Shown here: positions 25,101 to 37,214 of the stretch, piece by piece
How the letters are laid out: every line of letters begins with the position of its first letter
Position numbering within the stretch: the stretch's first letter is position 1
Source of the DNA: Adineta vaga
Taxonomy: Eukaryota; Rotifera
Length of the DNA: 64,000 nucleotides
Assembly: GCA_021613535.1 (NCBI GenBank)
Contig: CP075494.1
Coordinates: 14,756,001-14,820,000, forward strand
Reading direction: 5' to 3'
Position numbers and translations under genes: made by a program
Notes under the pieces: model-generated
Told to the model about the DNA's origin: nothing
Database searches by the model: none
What the model saw: the letters and a program-made list of their open reading frames with translations, nothing else

Positions 25101-25824
25101 TATTATTTTTTGTACGCATAGTATCTAAATGAAAATAAGACATAGTTTTCATTCTTCTTCTAAAGAAGCAAGAAAAAAAGAGAGGGTGATCATATACCTG
25201 TTGCAGCTACAGCTTCGAATTTTACAGTTGTACCTCCTTGTGTTGCTCCACCTAATGATGCACCAAACATACCAGTTGGCTGTGCAGGTTGAGCAGCACC
25301 AAATGTTGATTGTGTTGCACCAAAGATTGACGTGGGTTGAGCTGCTGGTTGAGTTGCACCAAATAATGATGTTCCACCGAAACCTTAAATTCCAATGATA
25401 AGAAATCTAGAAAGTTTATTGAATATTTTACCTGTTGTTCCAGTCGATGGTGTCGTTGCTGTTGCTGCACTACCAAAAGCAGTCGTAGAACCAAATGGAC
25501 GAATTGCTGTAGAACTTTGTAAACCAGCACCGAATGTAAGTGGTTGTGTTGCAGCAGGCGCTGCTGTTGTTGAACTGGCAGTTGGCGCACCAAATGTAAA
25601 TGTTGAATTTAATCCCGAAGGAGCAGCTGTACCGGCTGTCGGTGCAGGTGAGGAACCAAAAAGAAATCCGCTTGTTGCCGGAGCTGCAGCTGTCGTCGTT
25701 GTTGTTGTTGCACCGAAAGCTGTAAGATACAAATATATGATGAATAAAATGAAATCTTAATGAAATACATACGATTTGAAGGTGCCGAAGCACCAAATGA
25801 GAATTGACCGGTACCGCCGAACAT
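19157..25824 (-). CDS. NUP98: NUP98-NUP96 nucleoporin precursor, many exons
   Basis: One gene encodes two nuclear pore proteins, normally separated by self-cleavage. The start is ATG 25824 (MFGGTGQFSFGAS). FG/GLFG-type repeats, rich in Ala and Thr, fill 25.7-23.1 kb. They are interrupted by the Gle2/RAE1-binding motif (GGTTVKFEAV, then CAMKEYVNKSLEELRMEDYQ) near 25.2-25.0 kb. The autoproteolytic domain follows at 22.9-22.3 kb (YYMKPSTAELKPLFDD, then GSVTFYGQVNVAGLDLDRI) and ends in HFTRYGL at 22349-22329. The NUP96 half continues at 22.3-19.2 kb with LLWGPIEIP, LRLAALVHAASGS and LEHLGHWQLSIFVLLHIND, and stops at 19157-19159. Most junctions are clear; those around 21.3-21.1 kb are unresolved. 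Estimated length about 1,700-1,800 aa. Confidence 0.92.
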
Positions 25825-26217
25825 TTTGATTATCAAATCAGTCAAATTTCAGTCGATGAAATGAAGAAATTTTTATCGTCTGATGAATGAATTTCTACTC
25901 TTCTTTCACTCGTGCTTAACAGGATGAAGATTCAACAAATACTGTCATTACGCAGATGTCGCTCGATAATTTCTTTCGAAATTTTATCGAAAATTGATTT
26001 TAATAAGAAAATCAGATTTGAAATTGTGAAATTGAAAATTTGATTTCTTTTTATTTGTTTATCAGTAAACCAATTGGCATGTTGATGACGATGCAACTGA
26101 CGAATTATAATCACTATTACTATTGATTGTTGGCAGTTTATTTTACATTCTTTTTTTCTCTCGCTTTCTCTCGTTGAATACAGTTTAAGATAATTAATCT
26201 TACAAGAAAAATAAATC
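25825..26217. promoter_or_regulatory. Divergent promoter region, NUP98 / ArfGAP2/3
   Basis: 393 bp between two head-to-head start codons. The stretch includes a TTTCTCTCTCGC tract before the ArfGAP start and must hold both 5' UTRs. No specific site identified. Confidence 0.45.
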
Positions 26218-28821
26218 ATGGAAGATCCAACTAAAGCCGATATTGATGCTATTTTTAAACGATTAAGAGCACTTCCTGCTAATAAAGTTTGTTAAGAATC
26301 ATTCGTTGATTTCTAAATATACTTAATCATAACATATAGGTATGTTTTGATTGTGATGCAAAGAATCCAACATGGGCATCAGTGACATACGGTGTATTTG
26401 TATGCATTGACTGTTCAGCACGACATCGTGGTCTTGGTGTTCATTTATCATTTATTCGTTCAACTAATTTGGATACTAGTTGGGGATGGCTTCAACTTCG
26501 GTAGGTTTAATTCAATTTTCTTTTGATTTTCATTGCTAAATATATGATTATTTAGAGCCATGCAAGTGGGTGGTAATGCAAATGCTGTAAGTTTATTTTT
26601 GAATTTCGCACATGAACGAGAAAGAAAAATAACGAATTCATTTATTATCAGGATTCATTTTTTCAACAACATGGTTGTAATACAAAAGATACCCAACAGA
26701 AATATAATAGTCGAGCTGCTCAACTTTATCGTGAAAAAGTTCATCAACTTGCAACTAAAGCTATGAAACAATATGGAACAAAAGTAATTTCACAAGTTAA
26801 CAGAAATACTGTACTATTAAATATGTTCTTTTAGCTTTTTCTTGAAGATGCTCATAAAAGTGAACATAGCCATTCGATTAGTGAAAAAAAAGAAGGTGAT
26901 TTCTTCCATGAACATACTCAGGCACCAGCAAAAGGTGCCTGGGAAGAGAATGTCGAACTCTCGTCTCAAACAAATAAATCAAATCTTGATCGAAGTAAAT
27001 TTTCTTTTATCATCGTCACATATTTTCATCTGTAATCTTTCTTAGATGAACAACCATCTGAAGGACCTTCTGTTGATCCAAATGTATTGAATAGTGATGC
27101 TTCAGGAAAACCTCTCGATCCGAAAAAATCCACGATTGGTCAACGTCGAGCACCACAACCTAAAAAGGTACGATATCGTTGGCGAATTCTTCTTTGTTTG
27201 AAATGTAAACATTTTCTAGAAAGGATTTGGTGCACAAAAAGTAACAACTGATTTTAAAGAAATCGAACGAAATGTTCAAGAACAAGAAAAATTACGTGAA
27301 CAACAAACACAATTTGAGATTGAAAATCGTAAAGAAACTGAAAAACAATTAGAAAAGCAAATGTAAATTTGATCAATCATCGAATTAAAAGGTCATGCTT
27401 CTCTTTTCTATTACATAGGGCTGGTTTAAAATTTGTGTATGAAGACATTGATAAAAAACGTGAAGTAGCGGAAGCAAAATTAAAACAATCAAATCCACAA
27501 AAAGCGGAACAAATGGAACGTCTTGGAATGGGTTTTGGTAGTCGAAGGTAAATGAGAATTGAATCGTTTGAGACAAAAATTATCATTTCGAACTTTGTTG
27601 AACTTTTCAGTGGTGTAAGTCATAGTGCGATGACAGATATGCAAACAATTCAACAAGAAGGTGTTACATCAACACGAAATGTTTCATTGGCAACAAAAAA
27701 TCGAGATTTCTTCGATGATTTTACTTCATCATCATCATCATCTGGTTTCAATAGTCGATCTAAGTATAAATGAGTTTTTGCATGAAAAATCACCGTGTTT
27801 CTTCACTCTTTAGTTATGATACACCTTCAACAAGAGATTATGATCGATATGATGATGAGACTAGAAAGTACTAACATATTCACTATTTTATAAATGCATG
27901 TGCTTCTCTAACATATCATTTCATAAATCAAATGCTTGTCTACCTAGACAAGAAATAAACATAGAAAGATAATACGCACTTATTTTCCTCTGCTTAGGGA
28001 TATTGATAACTAGTACATTCGAGATCATTTGAGATTCGATGCATGAAAATCCTATAGACATATAGTCAAGTTTTCACATGGGAATATGACAAGATTTGCT
28101 TATTTTTTCTTTTTGTTCCATAGATTGGATGATGATTTATTCAAACCCAAATCTTCATCGAAAACTACTGACACATTTACATCCGAATGGGAAGTTATTG
28201 ATCGTAAAACACCAACAAAAGATTTTGGCTCAAGTGGAAATAGTACTTCCTATTCTTCAAATTATGGTAGTTCATCTGCTAATAGTGGTGGTTACAGGTA
28301 CACAGCAATCTCTTTCATTAGAAATTTATATATGTATATATTCTCTTAGTTCAACATCGAAACCATCAACATCTTACAGCAGCAGTAGTAATAATGATGG
28401 CGATGCTTTGAAACGATTTTCCAATGCAAAAGCAATATCAAGTGATCAATTCTTCAATAAAGATTCGGATGTATGTTTTTTTTTGTTAGAAATGAATATG
28501 TTAAACGTAATACTAATCTTCCTATTTCTTGTAGAATGATCGTAATAATGTAACAGCACGTTTTCAAGGAAGTTCAAGTATTTCAAGTGAAGATTACTTT
28601 GGTGATCCAAATAAGAAATCTCAAGATCGTGCAAATTACCAAGGTCCCGATTTAACAACAATGAAAGCTGATTTTAAAGAAGGTGTTTCGAAAGCAGCTG
28701 GTCGTCTCTCATCATTGGCTAGTAGTGTAATGTCAAGTATTCAGGTAAGAAAGAATAAATATATATTCTCAGAGAGAACATTTCTTCATCTTAAATTAAT
28801 ACATTTTTATAGAAGAAATAA
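26218..28821 (+). CDS. ARFGAP2: ADP-ribosylation factor GTPase-activating protein 2/3, 14 exons, 555 aa
   Basis: Stimulates GTP hydrolysis on Arf1 during COPI vesicle cycling at the Golgi. Exons: 26218-26286, 26340-26500, 26556-26586, 26652-26783, 26835-26994, 27046-27167, 27220-27362, 27419-27547, 27611-27763, 27814-27867, 28124-28297, 28350-28470, 28535-28744, 28813-28821 (1668 nt). The ArfGAP zinc finger is complete, [19 protein letters not shown] then [12 protein letters not shown], giving CX2CX16CX2C and the arginine finger. The middle has the lysine-rich helical region ([19 protein letters not shown]). Ser-rich C-terminal repeats include SSEDYFGD and [17 protein letters not shown], like the ArfGAP2/3 amphipathic motif. 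The last exon encodes only two lysines and a stop. ArfGAP2 and 3 cannot be told apart here. Confidence 0.93.
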
Positions 28822-29740
28822 GTCATTTGGGTAAGAATGAAAGGGCTTACAATTTAAATATTCTAAAATGGTTATGGGTTTTATTCGAAAAGTTGTTTTT
28901 TTGTATAAAGAAATGAAAACAATGATTATTTTCTTTTCTAGGATCGGTATTGAATTGTTTGAGAAGAATGATGTGGCATTGTTATCATCTTTCTATTATT
29001 TGTTTTATCTTCTTTTTCTACACCAGCATTTGACTTCTTGTTCAACATATAAATAAATGCTTTATCATATCAAGAAGATCATTTAATGTCATACATTTTC
29101 TTTTCTTTCTGGTTGTTTGTTATATCTTTGTCATGTGTGCTTGTTCTTCTTTTAATTTATTTTAAAACACAACATACTTGTCCTTCTTATCTAAATGCAT
29201 ATTAATATAAATATAAGGAGAAAAACAAAATTTCAATCGTTAAACACGCCATTTACTGGTACAGATCGATATCGAATATCGTTCACGTTAATCCATGTAT
29301 GAAGAAGAATATGAATTAGTTTGATTTTGTCTTATAATAGTCTTCGTACACGTTTACAAGAATCGAATATAAATAATTTGCAAAGGTTTCGACGTGCCAT
29401 ATTTGTTAAAGAATAACTAAAACAGTAGTGTTTTTATTATACATTTTTCTAATTGATTTTATTCATTTATTTTGAGATGAAGTGTAGACGTAAGAATGAG
29501 AAAAAGTATTTCTTCGAGTATCAACATTTTTTTTCCTTCGATACCAACAAAAAACAACAAGTATCATACTCAACATCGTCGCCTCTCACGATAGGAAAAA
29601 ACACAGACGTCTAAGAGAAAGAAGAGAAGAATAAAACTATACTCATAGTAGTTTTATTTTATTATATCGATAATAGAGGAAGCATCACCTATATTTGTAT
29701 AATCTGCCTACACTGCATTGTTTCTCAGGACATATTCAAT
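28822..29740. other. Intergenic stretch, no gene seen
   Basis: About 0.9 kb of AT-rich DNA. Short open frames here show no splice logic or recognisable protein. It holds the ArfGAP 3' UTR and the promoter of the next gene. Confidence 0.5.
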
Positions 29741-30354
29741 ATGAAATACGTCATTACAGAACAATTTTCATTTCGAAATAAAAAATTTCGAATAACTCGA
29801 AATGCAAAAAAACTTTGTAAAGCTCGTGTTAGTCAGAATAAACAATACAAAGATCGTTACAAGTAATGCTTTTCATTGATTTCTTCTCATGTACATATAT
29901 TTGTTTATTTATTTAATTTAGTATAAAATTATCAAATCGAATGAATCGATTTATTGGAGGAAGTACTTGTTTTGTCGAACCAGATCCAAAACAACCACAA
30001 AGTTATTTAATTTATTTACGAAATGATGAAACGAAAGAAAAAAGGCTCGTTTCTCAATTTGCCTATCAACTATCTGGTCACAATAATTATCTTTATACAA
30101 TCAATATTGGTAACAAATTGTATAGTGTACAAAGTTGTGATTTAAAATATCGCCGCTTAGCTGTTATTGATACACTTCCAACAACTACTTCCACACAATA
30201 CAATTGTCCGGAAACCTTATTTGAAGTTATTGATACATTTGCCAAATCAAATAAGGAATATCATATTACAATAAATGATGGTGAAAACCAATATAGTTAT
30301 CTAGCTGTGACGATTCTTCTTCATTTACATGAGCGACAACGAAATAGTAATTAA
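29741..30354 (+). CDS. Possible LURP-one/tubby-like beta-barrel protein, 184 aa
   Basis: Two exons, 29741-29862 and 29922-30354, total 555 nt with consistent phase. The start MKYVITEQFSFRNKKFRITR resembles the opening of LURP-one-related proteins, which share the tubby/scramblase barrel and begin with a Tyr-rich strand followed by a KF-I motif. The rest is a mix of short predicted strands with no signal peptide and no membrane segment. The C-terminal helix (YLAVTILLHLHERQR) would fit the central helix of that barrel. The assignment rests on general pattern only and might be wrong. Function not inferred. Confidence 0.45.
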
Positions 30355-30778
30355 TTATGATTATTTAATGTCTATCAGAATAAATCAGATGCTTTTTTTT
30401 TCTTCATTTGAATTGAATGATGTCATAATTCATTTGTCGGGAGAATAGGTTAGATAAAAAAGCGTGAATGATTCTTGATTCATGTTGGCAAATACAACTG
30501 TTCTTGACCTTTAGAAATAAAAAGGAAATAAAACATGAGTAAATAGAAAATGAATAAGACATTTCCTTACAAATGAAAATTTGAAACAAATAGAATTTGT
30601 GTATTGCTTTCTTTGTCGAAATCTAAACACTTTTATTATCTAAAGAAAGAAGGTGACTGAAGTAGGATGTGTCATTAGTGGACTAAAGATAGTGAATAGC
30701 GTCATCAAGTCTTGTTATCAAAAATATCAGATCATATATAAAAAAAAAAGAATATTTTTGAGTATCATTTAAACAATC
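30355..30778. other. Intergenic stretch, no gene seen
   Basis: 424 bp of AT-rich spacer between two plus-strand genes. It includes an AATAAA-like signal near 30380 (AGAATAAATC). No gene seen. Confidence 0.5.
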
Positions 30779-31219
30779 ATGAAATTTTTTCTTCTTTCGT
30801 TTCTTGTTACTTTGTTTCTCATTGACGGAATAGAAAATGCACCAGTTATTCATCCTGTACATGTTCATACAATACCTCTACGTCCAGTGACGGCTCGGCC
30901 AGCATCGACGGTCACTACAGGTCATTCTTCCCATCGTCCTCATATGAGTTCTACTACGTCATCATCTACGCACCATCACTATATACCATGGCGATCAAGT
31001 AACTATTCAACTTGGACGAGTGGTCTTCGTATAACAGGTTATGTCTTATTGAGTTTGGCGATATTAAAAGGTCTTTCAAGTTTATGCAAATCAAAGAAAC
31101 CAGAAAAAACAAATACAAAAGACACATCAAAAGTAGTTACGAATAAATTATTTGTTTCAACCATTGATGGTAAACATGAAGAATTACCACCATCATACGC
31201 AGAAATCCATAAAATATAA
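30779..31219 (+). CDS. Small type I membrane protein with C-terminal PPSY motif, 146 aa
   Basis: Single exon. Residues 1-20 are a signal peptide (FFLLSFLVTLFLIDGIENA). Residues 21-80 are a His/Pro/Ser/Thr-rich, probably O-glycosylated ectodomain. Residues about 82-100 are a hydrophobic span (GYVLLSLAILKGLSSL). A short Lys-rich tail ends with ELPPSYAEIHKI. PPSY is a PPxY motif, the ligand of WW domains such as those of NEDD4-type E3 ligases. The architecture resembles small adaptor-like membrane proteins in other animals, but I do not recognise a family. Confidence 0.6.
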   Translation: MKFFLLSFLVTLFLIDGIENAPVIHPVHVHTIPLRPVTARPASTVTTGHSSHRPHMSSTTSSSTHHHYIPWRSSNYSTWTSGLRITGYVLLSLAILKGLSSLCKSKKPEKTNTKDTSKVVTNKLFVSTIDGKHEELPPSYAEIHKI

Positions 31220-31506
31220 ATATTTGATCAATAATGAATAGTAATTTATTTTTTGTAATTTCATTAATTTTTCTTCATATCATCATATTAGTAAAAAGAA
31301 AATACAGAATCAGAATAAATTGATAGAATATATTTCGAAAGTAATTCATTTTCTTATTCAAAATCGAAAAAACAGCAAAGACAAAAAAATAATTTTACAA
31401 AGAAAAGAAAACAAACATTCGAGACTTAGAATTAATTGTTCGTTTGATCATATCTATTTATATACCACAGAACTAAAATATCAATGAAATCGATAAAAAA
31501 AATACT

Positions 31507-32548
31507 TTAAGCTTCACCTTCTTGATGAAACGATGTTGTTGTTAAAGCTTTTAATGGCATATTTCGATTAACAATAGGTGGTAGAATTGTTTGTAATTTA
31601 ATCGCAGATCGGGATGGTGAACGTCGATTTGTTTCGAGATTTTCAACATGATTATTATTCAGTAATTGTCGTTGTCGTTTAGTAAATAATTGTTCTTCTT
31701 CAAATTCGACACTTTTTGAAGAGAATGGACGTAATTGTTGTGGGGGTGTTGGTGGTCGGCGTTTAACAAATAGAACTTTAGTTGAATCTGTTTCGGGACT
31801 ATCACGATGATCAAGTGACGATGAACGATTCGATATATGTTTATTTGAGAGTAATGGGGGTTGATGTTGTGGTCGTTTAATTACATCTATAGTTTGTAAT
31901 TTTCCTGGTTTATTCGGTAGAATCATTTTGCCTAAACGTGTTCGAGTTTGTAATTGTTGTTGATGTTGTTTCTCTTGATGTAATTGATTCGTTAATTGTG
32001 CAATTAATGTTGAACGTTTTTCAAGTTCAATTTTTAATTCTCGTTGTTTATCATTTTCTAAACGTAAGTCAAGTGTATGATTTCGTTCACTAACAAGTAG
32101 ACGATTTTTATAATCATTTATTGATCTTTCTTTCTCTTCTAAAAGTCTGGTTAGATTCTTAACTGTTTCTTTACATTCATGGATTTCATTTTCAAGTTGT
32201 TCAATAGTTAATCGAAGTTTACCTACAATATAATATATGTATATATATATAAAATAAACGATCATCAGATTTGAATGAACATTTACCATCCTCAGAAGAC
32301 GTAACTACCGTACCACCACCAATTGCTAATTGAAAAGTGAGATCTAAATATGAAATGATAATGAAAAGAAGAATAGAATTGATTTTCTACGAACCACTGC
32401 ATTTTTGTTGCCATTTAGCGATTTCTTCATGAAGATTAGTCAATGTTGATGCATGTTCACGTTGAATAAATGCAATCGATTTTTCTGCACTTTGAAGTTG
32501 TTGAACAAGAGTAGTAGTATGAATCGAATTTGATGTTACATTCGACAT
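31507..32548 (-). CDS. CCDC92: Coiled-coil domain-containing protein 92 (CCDC92), 3 exons, 308 aa
   Basis: A centriole/ciliary-base protein in vertebrates. Exons 32548-32395, 32343-32287 and 32222-31507 sum to 927 nt. The signature is the N-terminal QLQSAEKSIAFIQREHASTL followed by LHEEIAKWQQKC and SDLTFQL, which matches the conserved CCDC92 N-terminus. A coiled coil follows (residues ~72-150; RSTLIAQLTNQLHQEKQ is like the vertebrate STIAYLTSQLHAAKK segment). The remainder is a basic, low-complexity tail with ILPPIVNRN. Start ATG 32548 gives the family-like N-terminus. Divergence from CCDC57 is ruled out: that gene ends 348 bp upstream on the same strand. Confidence 0.88.
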
Positions 32549-32895
32549 AATTCAAATCTAAAATGAATTGAAAAGATATTTGAACAATGTTCATCGAGAA
32601 GAATGAATGAAAGAACAGATGTTCGATTTTATTTCTGTTTTTTGTTATTGTACGCAGTTATAAAACAAATCTACATAAAAATTCTTGGTTTTCTTTTTTA
32701 TCGTGTTCAACACTAATCGTTACAAAGAAAGATATTCAAGACTATAAAGTACGTAATACGAACAAATTCATGTCTAATGATACATATTATATAAAAGGAG
32801 AAAGAGAATACGCATTGACAAATCTAAAGAAGGAAGAATGTAAAAAGATAAAATAACCTAATATCTGACATCGATTACATTAATTGAGATTTGAT
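32549..32895. other. Short same-strand spacer, CCDC57 to CCDC92
   Basis: 347 bp between the CCDC57 stop and the CCDC92 start, both on the minus strand. It must serve as CCDC57 3' UTR and CCDC92 promoter. I saw no X-box here. Confidence 0.45.
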
Positions 32896-35800
32896 TTAAT
32901 CATCACGACTATTCCAATTGCGAATTTTAGAACGAGCAGTACCTCCTCCTCGTGCTCCACCTCGTGTGGGTCCTGCTTGCGAAGGTCTTGTTGAACGTGC
33001 TGTCAATGCTTTTCGTTGTGCATTGATATTCATCGTCGACGATTCTAAAGAATTTTTCGATCATATCAAAACAAATTCAAAAGATAAACAAATGATTTTA
33101 CTCGCTATCGATGGTCCTTTTCCAGGTGTATTATCCAATACTTTCCATAAATCACGAATATTTTCTGAAGCTATAGTTGTGATTGTATTATCACTTTGGA
33201 TTAGTGGATCTAAAAACAAAGAACGAAGAAGATGACGATGGAAATCATTTGATGAGTTTACTTTCAGCTTTTTCAGGTGCACTTATCGGTCTTTGCTGCT
33301 GTTGTTGTTGTTGTTGTTGTTGTAAATCATTGGCTAGTTGATGTGATCGTTTGCGATTTTCTAACTCCTGACAGAAAAGAAAGAAAGAAAGTTATTTATC
33401 ATTGAAAATAAAACACTTCACTTGTTTTGTTAAGGCGTATTGAAGTTGTTCAAGCCGTTGAAGTTTATTTTCAAGGTTAACAACATCTTTTTTAGGAGAA
33501 ATTGAAACATTCGAACGATGATTTGTTGGAATTGTATCAACGATTTGTGGACGTTTGATTAATACTGGTTCATCTAAATCCAAAGAATCGATTAGATTTT
33601 CTAAGAAATAGAATAATCAAATACCTTCATGTTGATTTAATTGTGCTCGTAAATGATTACTTATTTCAAGTAAACGTTCTTTATCACGAATTAATGTTTG
33701 AATACGATTATTCAATTGTTCTAATCGTCGTTTTAACTGTTCATTTTCTTGTCGAAGAAGAACTTCTGTCACATTGATTCCATCTTCATTATTTTCATTC
33801 GTTAGTTTTGGTCGAATTTCTTCAAAATGAAATAAATTACGGACGGAAAGTCGAATATGAAACAACGAACCTGCATATTTTTTAGTTAAACGTTCAATTT
33901 CATCTTGAAGTTGTTGAATGAGAATTTCTTGACCACCATAATTAAAAAGTGGAATACGACCAGCTAATTCTAATTTTGCTTCACTTAACTTGAAAAAAAG
34001 ATTTTCTTTTTAATGTATTCCGAAAGATTCATCTTTATTTCTAACAATACCTTTCGTTCTAATTCAGCTACATCAGCATTTCTTTCAATAATTGACTTTT
34101 GATATTCATCTGCTTCGCGTCTGGTTTCCAAAAGATGTACTTCGATATCACTCATTTTTTGTTTCATACTTGTCAATTCAGTTTGATGTCGACGCTCATC
34201 AGCATTTAATTGATACGTTAACTGATCAATACGTGATTGTCTTTGTCGAAGCTGAGAAACGAGAAAGAGTTAGAATTGATTCGAAAACAAATGAAAATGA
34301 ATTACTTCGCGTTGAAAATTATCATGATTCTTTTCGATTTGAATTAGACGACCTTCTAATTTTCTAACTTGAGATACCAATTGCATCTTTTCCGTTCGAA
34401 GAGCAGCTGAAAACAAACAACAAATTTTCCTTTTCTTTCACAAGATTAATTCGTTTCTTTACCAATTGTATTATTTAATGATTGAACATAACTATTCAAT
34501 TGTGGATTCTTTTTCAATTCATTATTCATAGTTGTATGATCAACATCAATATTCGAATGTCGAGAATCAAGTCGAGCAATGAGATCGCGATTTTGTTGAC
34601 GTAATGTTTGATTTTCATTTTGTAATTCTGTAACTAAACTTGGTTGTCCTGATGTTGTTTGACCTGGTAAATCACTAACTAATGATTCCATTTGTTGTCG
34701 CATTTGTGAAATAACAGATCGAAGATTTTCATTTTCACGTTGTAGAACAACTAAGACATCAGCATCACCACCGCTCTATTGAAGAAAAATGAAATTCAAT
34801 GATTTATTATTGATATTTTACCGATTTATATTGATTCGTATAAGCTTTGAGTAGATCATCTTTAAAACGAAGATCATTTTCGAGTTTTTTCACTTGAGCA
34901 ATGGACTAAACGACGAAAAAATATTGTTTGTAAGAAGAAAAGAAAACGACGACGAGAGGAGACACCTGTTCATGAGCACTGGAGATTTTCTCGATTAAAT
35001 CTTCTGATTTATGATATTCTTGTCTTTGATTTTGTTCGAATTTCTTTTGCCAATCAAGATCTAATTGTGCTTTCGCTTCTTCTAATGCACGTTCTCGGTC
35101 CAAAGCATCTTCTAATTCTTTTTTATATCTATCAAATAATGAATTTTATTCCATCGTTTTCCAAACAAATTTTCGCCTACCGATTAATATGATTATCTTT
35201 GATTTTGAGTTCACCTTTTAATGTATCACATTCTTCTTGTATAGCACGATGTTCAATATTTTCATTTGCATGTTCTTTACTTATTTGTGTTAATTGATGA
35301 TTCCATTGTTTTTTTATTCGATTGATTTCATCTTGTAAACTATAAGAAGTAGAAAATAATCAATTCAGTTCCGAAGCATTTGGAGAGATTGTACCTCGAG
35401 AGAGAAGTATCTTTCTCTCGAATGATTTGTTCATGTTCACGTTGTTTTTCATTCAATTGTTGTCGTAATTGAAAACATTGATCATTTAAAGTTTCCCATT
35501 TACTTTCAAGTTCTTGATAACTTTCTTTAAATTGTTCAAGTTTAACATCTTTTTCGCGTAATAATCGATCGAGTTCACTATATCTAAAGCATATATTTCT
35601 GATGAAGAGAAAAGCACAAGCTACTTCCTTTCGATAACTGATGAGTCATCTCATACTACAAGTTGCTTTTCAACAACTCAAACGGTAAAAATGAAAATTT
35701 TACGCTGTAAAGTGCAAACAAAATGTACTTGACTTAGTTTTTTTTTAATTTCTTTTAAAACTTCCTCAGACATATACTTCATATCTTTCTCACCGATACT

Positions 35801-36887
35801 TTTAAGTCGTATTGAATCGACTTACTTTCGACTATAATCATCTTCTCGTTCTTGAAGTCTTCCATCGACATTGCTACACTTTGATTCTAATTCTTTAATT
35901 CTAAAAAGATGTTGTAGTTTTTTTTTCATTAGAATTGATAAATTAAGCCACGAATTACCTAGCATTTTTCACTGCATCTTGTTCATGTAATTGCCATTCC
36001 TGTTCTTTTACTAATTTATCTAACGTTTTTATTCGTTCTGTTAAATCCGTTTTTGTCAATTCTAAATTTCGAATTGTTTGTAAATGTTGTTCCATTTCTT
36101 CGGATAATAATTTACTCTAAAACATCAGGATATTCAACAAAAAGATGTCATATATTTATTTCTATACCTTAAGTTCACTCGCTAATTGTAAATTATTCAC
36201 ATCATCATATTTTCGTTTCCAATCACATTCGAATTTTTTCGTTTGAGTATCAAATTCATTGGTTAATTCTCGTCGTTGTCTTTCAAGTTCATTTTCTAAT
36301 TCAGTTAATCGACGATTTATTGTTCGACGTTCTTGTTCCAATTGTTCACGTTCAGTTTGAAGAATTTGATCACATTGTTGTTTATAATTCGATAAATCTT
36401 TTTCTTTTATTGATAATCGATGAAGAAAATGTTTTTTTTCTTCATCAATTTGTGATTCGATTTGTTTTTTTAATGTATATAATTGATCATTGACGATTTT
36501 TAATTCTGATATTTCACTATTTTTTTCATTTAAAACTTTTTTTAATTCTAAAATATTCAATTAAATTTCCAATCGATGAAAGAAAGAAATGATGACAAAC
36601 CTTTCAAACGATTATCAAATGTAGCTAATTCTTTATCTCGATCATCGATTAGTTTTAAATTATATTTAAAATCGTCCGATAAACGAGAATATTTCTGATT
36701 TAATTCACCAATTTGTTGATCTTTACGTTCAACTGTTGTCTCCAATGTTATAAGTCTAAACGATAAATTCATCAGTTAGTTCTTTTCTTTTTCGTTTTTG
36801 GCTAGAAAATCAATACCGTTCTTGCATAACAGTTAACCATTCTTTTTCTTTTTGTAAAGCAAGTTGTTTTAATGCTTGATCGTCCAT
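32896..36887 (-). CDS. CCDC57: Coiled-coil domain-containing protein 57 (CCDC57), many exons
   Basis: A centrosomal coiled-coil protein, linked in vertebrates to centriole duplication and centriolar satellites. The start is ATG 36887 (MDDQALKQLALQKEKEW). The frame runs through roughly 17 short-intron exons to the TAA at 32896-32898, after a conserved-looking tail (SKIRNWNSRDD). Diagnostic segments match the family: FKYNLKLIDDRDKELATFDN, LASELKVKLLSEEMEQ, KYSELDRLLREKD, IKKQWNHQLTQISKE, and DRERALEEAKAQLDLDWQKK followed by EDLIEKISSAHEQ. Nearly the whole protein is predicted coiled coil. A polyglutamine tract of about ten residues is encoded near 33298-33326. Individual exon borders were checked only in part. 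Confidence 0.88.
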
Positions 36888-37214
36888 ATCGAGTTCGTAT
36901 CAATGTCAATTTCAAGTCATTTTTTTTTCATTCTTCCATTTGGAATTCTCGTTACCAGGCAACAATGAAGGCAGAACAAAGTGCATTACCGTACAGGATA
37001 TTGAATGCATATACTTTTTCTAGTGATAAAATGAACGGAATGATAGATCTGTTGATTATAGAAGTATTAATTAATGATTTGAAAGAATTTTAATTGAAAC
37101 AATTAAGTTGCTTAGTTACATAAGATGCAAACTTAGAATGATGGTATCAACTTGAAATGCTTCTAAGTGGTTTACAAATCGATTAGAAAACGAAAAGAAG
37201 AAGAAAGAAAAACG
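36888..37214. promoter_or_regulatory. Divergent promoter region, CCDC57 / ODAD2
   Basis: 327 bp between the start codons of two head-to-head genes for cilium/centriole proteins. It carries an RFX X-box, annotated separately. Confidence 0.7.
36951..36963. promoter_or_regulatory. RFX X-box
   Basis: The sequence GTTACCAGGCAAC fits the X-box consensus GTTRCC-N(0-3)-RGYAAC with a one-base spacer and no mismatch. RFX transcription factors use this site to switch on cilium genes in animals. It lies 64 bp upstream of the CCDC57 ATG and about 250 bp upstream of the ODAD2 ATG, a typical distance. Confidence 0.75.

Noticed and set aside
23393-25760. Plus-strand frames across the NUP98 FG region and Gln/Leu-rich minus-strand frames
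   Set aside because: They are other-frame shadows of the Ala/Thr/Phe-Gly repeats of NUP98.
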